Of a DNA stretch of 7,034 bases, positions 4,862 to 7,034 are shown piece by piece. The stretch comes from Mailhella sp. GTDB lineage: Bacteria > Desulfobacterota > Desulfovibrionia > Desulfovibrionales > Desulfovibrionaceae. The notes below the pieces were generated by a model. The model was given only the letters and a program-made list of their open reading frames with translations, ran no database searches and was not told the origin of the DNA. Both the position numbers and the translations under genes were made by a program. Positions within the stretch are counted from its first letter, which is position 1; every line of letters starts with the position of its first letter. The stretch covers positions 1 through 7,034 of the forward strand of contig JAFWYI010000305.1 in NCBI GenBank assembly GCA_017522745.1, written 5' to 3'.

Positions 4862-5965
4862 TTACACATTGAACAGGAAGTTCATCATGTCGCCGTCTTT
4901 GACGACGTATTCCTTACCTTCTACGCGGAGGCAGCCGGCGGCTCGGCAGGCGGCTTCGGACTTATGGGTCATGTAGTCTTCGCAGCTGATGACTTCGGCG
5001 CGGATGAAGCCCTTTTCGAAGTCCGAGTGGATCGCGCCGGCGGCCTGCGGGGCCTTGCTGCCCTTGGCGACGGTCCAGGCGCGGGCTTCCTTGGGGCCGG
5101 CGGTGAGGAAGCTGGCGAGACCGAGGGTGTGGTAGCCGGTGCGGATGATGTTTTCGAGGCCGCTTTCAGTGATGCCGTAGGATTCCAGCATTTCGGCCTG
5201 TTCTTCATCGGAGAGGCCCTGAAGTTCTTCTTCGAGGCGGGCGCAGATCTTCACCAGATCGCAGCCGCGGCCGGAGGCGAGACCGCGCAGAGCGGTGACG
5301 TGTTCGTTATCGTCGTTCAGGCCGTCCTCATCCACGTTGGCGCAGTAGATGAACTTCTTGGCGGTGAGCAGGGAAAGCTCGCGCCAGACCTGCGCGAAGG
5401 CGTCGTTGTTCTCGGGCAGTTCGAAGGTGGAGCCGGGCTTGCCTTCGCCGAGGTGGGCGACGAGGGCTTCGAGCACGGGCTGGGCCTTCTGCATGTCCTT
5501 ATCGAACTTGGCCTTCTTCTTGAGGTTGTCGAGGCGTTTCTCGGCGCTTTCGAGGTCCGCAAGGAGCAGTTCGGTCTCGATGGTCTCCACGTCGCGCAGA
5601 GGATCGACGGAGCCGTCCACGTGGGCGATGTTCTCGTCATCGAAGCAGCGCACCACTTCCACGATGGCGGCACATTCGCGGATGTTGCCGAGGAACTGGT
5701 TGCCGAGACCTTCGCCCTTGCTGGCACCCTTCACGAGGCCGGCGATGTCCACGAAATCCACGGTGGCGTAGATGGTCTTGGCGGGCTTGACCAGTTCGGT
5801 GAGGGCGTCCACACGCTTATCCGGCACGGCCACGGTGGCCTTGTTGGGTTCGATGGTGCAGAAGGGATAGTTCGCGGCTTCGGCGTTCTGGGCCTTGGTG
5901 AGCGCGTTGAAAAGGGTGGACTTGCCCACGTTGGGAAGACCGACGATACCTAAGCTAAGTGCCAT
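4862..5965 (-). CDS. ychF: YchF/OLA1-family ATPase
   Basis: A cytosolic P-loop NTPase of the Obg superfamily that binds ribosomes, prefers ATP over GTP and is linked to the oxidative stress response and translation. The 367-residue length matches the family (about 363). Visible motifs: Walker A GLPNVGKS (9-16), switch region [10 protein letters not shown] (32-41), G3 [17 protein letters not shown] (73-89), and NVDE (210-213) in place of the GTPase NKxD signature, the change that explains ATP preference. A coiled-coil segment lies at about 130-165 and a TGS domain at about 280-365, ending in DMMNFLFNV as usual. The start at 5965 has GGAG six bases upstream. It follows the menG stop by 27 bases and is probably last in that operon. 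GC-rich codon use marks it as core chromosome to the right of the element. Confidence 0.97.
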   Translation of the reverse strand: MALSLGIVGLPNVGKSTLFNALTKAQNAEAANYPFCTIEPNKATVAVPDKRVDALTELVKPAKTIYATVDFVDIAGLVKGASKGEGLGNQFLGNIRECAAIVEVVRCFDDENIAHVDGSVDPLRDVETIETELLLADLESAEKRLDNLKKKAKFDKDMQKAQPVLEALVAHLGEGKPGSTFELPENNDAFAQVWRELSLLTAKKFIYCANVDEDGLNDDNEHVTALRGLASGRGCDLVKICARLEEELQGLSDEEQAEMLESYGITESGLENIIRTGYHTLGLASFLTAGPKEARAWTVAKGSKAPQAAGAIHSDFEKGFIRAEVISCEDYMTHKSEAACRAAGCLRVEGKEYVVKDGDMMNFLFNV

Positions 5966-5992
5966 GATTCACTCCGAAAATAGGTGCGGGCA

Positions 5993-6781
5993 TCAGCCGC
6001 GCACGGCAATATGGATATTCGCCACGCCAAGCGTGAACGGGATGTGCTGAACAAAGGAGAAGCCCGCTTCGCGCAGTTCTTCGCTGAAGGCGCTGGGCTT
6101 GGGGAAATTGACGATGGTCTCTGCGAAGTAGTCGAAGGCGTTGTCGGAACGGCTCACGAGGCCGGCCAGCTTCGGCATGATGTTCTTCAGATACCAGTGG
6201 TAGCAGGGGCCGAACACCGGCGTGCTTACCGGCGCGAATTCAAGGATGCAGGCGCGGCCGCCGGGGACCAGCAGGCGGTGCATCTCGCGCAGGGCGTCCA
6301 TGCGGGGCCGCACGTTGCGGATGCCGAAGGCGATGGTGATGGCGTCTGCACAGGCGTCGGGCATGGGCATCTGGCGGGCGTCGGCCACCATGGTGGTGAT
6401 GCGGGAACGCTCAGCAGGGCGCACCTTGTGTTCTTCGCCGTAGCGGAGCATGGGTTCGCTGATATCCGTGGCGGTGACGCGCAGTTCCGGGTAGCGGCGC
6501 AGCAGGGCGAGGGAAACGTCCAGCGTGCCGGCGGCCATGTCGATGACGTGCTTCGTGGGGCCGGGGACGACGGCGCGCACAAGGTTGCGGCGCCACCAGC
6601 AGTCGAGGAAGAGGCTGAAGGCGCGGTTCTGGAAGTCGTACCAGCGGGCCATGCGGCCGAACATCTTGGCCACGTCTTCGGTATGCTGGGCATCCGTGGC
6701 GGCGGGCGCTTCGGGATTGGCGGCAGGCAGGGCCTTGTTAGTGGCGGTGACGTCGGTTTCGCTGTGCTTCATCTCGCTCAT
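5993..6781 (-). CDS. menG: Demethylmenaquinone methyltransferase (MenG/UbiE family)
   Basis: A SAM-dependent C-methyltransferase that would convert demethylmenaquinone to menaquinone in the final biosynthetic step. It has 262 residues. The family core begins at DVAKMFGRMARWYDFQNRAFSLF (36-58). Motif I is VIDMAAGTLDVS (79-90), followed by the acidic residue of motif II in ATDISEPM (104-111), VADARQMPMPDACADAI (132-148), and the UbiE hallmarks AFGIRNV (151-157), LVPGGR (171-176) and NFPKP (225-229). The first 30 residues are an Ala/Thr-rich extension absent from the shorter Bacillus enzyme. Motif I has Leu87 where many homologues have Gly (GGTGD), which I associate with Desulfovibrio-type versions. 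The start at 6781 is preferred over a longer open frame because AAGGAG lies seven bases upstream and the ATG overlaps the preceding stop (ATGA). With no other quinone gene in view, the menaquinone assignment is by lineage. Confidence 0.93.
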   Translation of the reverse strand: MSEMKHSETDVTATNKALPAANPEAPAATDAQHTEDVAKMFGRMARWYDFQNRAFSLFLDCWWRRNLVRAVVPGPTKHVIDMAAGTLDVSLALLRRYPELRVTATDISEPMLRYGEEHKVRPAERSRITTMVADARQMPMPDACADAITIAFGIRNVRPRMDALREMHRLLVPGGRACILEFAPVSTPVFGPCYHWYLKNIMPKLAGLVSRSDNAFDYFAETIVNFPKPSAFSEELREAGFSFVQHIPFTLGVANIHIAVRG

Positions 6782-6960
6782 TCGGCGTCTCCTTCGATGC
6801 CGTCGAGGCGTTCGCGTCCTTTGAGAGCGGTCTCCATGACCACACGGTAGATGGAAGGGAAGATCTCTTCGAAATTGCTGGGGGAGATGCGCTGGCTCTC
6901 GATGAACTTCACGGCGATCTCTTTGCTCACCTGCATGACTTCGCGTTCCAGTTTGTCCAT
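6778..6960 (-). CDS. Small conserved hypothetical protein upstream of menG
   Basis: A 60-residue protein (MDKLEREVMQVSKEIAVKFIESQRISPSNFEEIFPSIYRVV...) with no signal peptide or membrane segment. I cannot name a function. It is treated as real because AGGAG lies six bases upstream of the ATG, its stop overlaps the menG start by four bases, and codon use fits the flank. The predicted structure is helical, with the pattern 'VxxVTKEIVxKFIExxRxSPxNFxEIFPxIYRxV' that I recall from small Desulfovibrio proteins. A loose resemblance to the N-terminal helical part of MucR/Ros regulators (ELTAxIVxAYVxNNxV) is noted, but the zinc-finger half is missing. It is probably the first gene of the unit that continues into menG and ychF. 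Confidence 0.8.
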   Translation of the reverse strand: MDKLEREVMQVSKEIAVKFIESQRISPSNFEEIFPSIYRVVMETALKGRERLDGIEGDAE

Positions 6961-6993
6961 TATATTCTCCTGCGTATTCGCAAGGCTGCGTGC

Positions 6994-7032
6994 AAAAAAC
7001 CCGCCTGTGGGGAATGGCCCCGGCCACCGCGG
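6994..7032 (-). terminator. Intrinsic terminator of a gene beyond the right edge
   Basis: On the reverse strand CCGC (7032-7029) and GTGG (7027-7024, after one unpaired base) pair with CCAC (7010-7007) and GCGG (7004-7001), or alternatively GGGG pairs with CCCC inside. G then TTTTTT (6999-6994) follows. This would end a reverse-strand gene lying outside the window and insulate the small gene-menG-ychF unit, whose promoter must then lie between about 6961 and 6993 or within this region. Confidence 0.5.
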
Positions 7033-7034
7033 CA

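Noticed and set aside
4583..4976. Two short forward open frames (60 and 79 residues) in the gap before ychF
   Set aside because: No ribosome binding sites, they run through the hairpin, the repeats and the end of ychF, and their translations resemble nothing known.
4964..5953. 329-residue forward open frame opposite ychF
   Set aside because: It mirrors the GC-rich ychF codons and gives a Gly/Ala/Val/Phe/His-rich translation with no domain; ychF on the other strand is unmistakable.
5984..6850. 288-residue forward open frame opposite menG
   Set aside because: Same cause: a low-complexity translation antisense to a gene with all UbiE motifs.
5993..7027. A 344-residue version of the methyltransferase starting near the right edge
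   Set aside because: The extra 82 residues are Arg-rich, read through the 60-residue gene in another frame and through a likely terminator; the ATG at 6781 has a good ribosome binding site and an ATGA overlap.
1..7034. tRNA genes, rRNA genes, CRISPR arrays, insertion sequences
   Set aside because: No cloverleaf-like sequence, no regularly spaced repeats with spacers, and no transposase or paired terminal repeats were seen.

Overview
The window looks like a small integrated mobilizable element sitting in a bacterial chromosome, most likely from a sulfate- or sulfite-reducing member of the Desulfovibrionaceae. That placement rests on the GC-rich chromosomal genes and on the look of the MenG/UbiE, YchF and small conserved proteins. 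It is an inference from family resemblance and not a measured phylogeny.

Left flank (1-160): the last codons of a forward gene that reads like the C-terminal domain of penicillin-binding protein 1C. Right flank (4862-6960): a reverse-strand, tightly packed cluster of a 60-residue conserved protein, the quinone methyltransferase MenG/UbiE and the ATPase YchF, read in that order. What is probably the intrinsic terminator of a further upstream gene lies at the window's right edge.

Between them (about 161-4861) the base composition falls and the genes change character. Reading left to right: a tyrosine recombinase (reverse), a 105-residue TraK-like protein (reverse), a 447-base divergent intergenic region with a strong candidate origin of transfer, a MobC/TraJ-type accessory protein and a TraI/MobA-type MOBP relaxase (forward, overlapping by four bases), a small XRE-type repressor (reverse) with a perfect 16-base palindrome upstream, and about 400 bases of gene-free, repeat-bearing DNA. 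There is no replication protein, coupling protein, mating-pair gene or recognisable cargo. The simplest reading is a minimal integrative mobilizable element of about 4.6 kb that excises with its own integrase, nicks itself with its own relaxosome, and leaves through a helper's secretion channel.

The most notable signal is the transfer origin. Nested inverted repeats at 2076-2158 place the sequence CATCCTGC, which matches the IncP/RP4-type nic core, in each arm of the hairpin. The gene order traK-like <- oriT -> traJ-like, traI-like mirrors the RP4 arrangement. A second oddity is the integrase: its conserved N-terminal strand begins upstream of the only ATG, behind a perfect Shine-Dalgarno sequence that is correctly spaced for an ATA codon.
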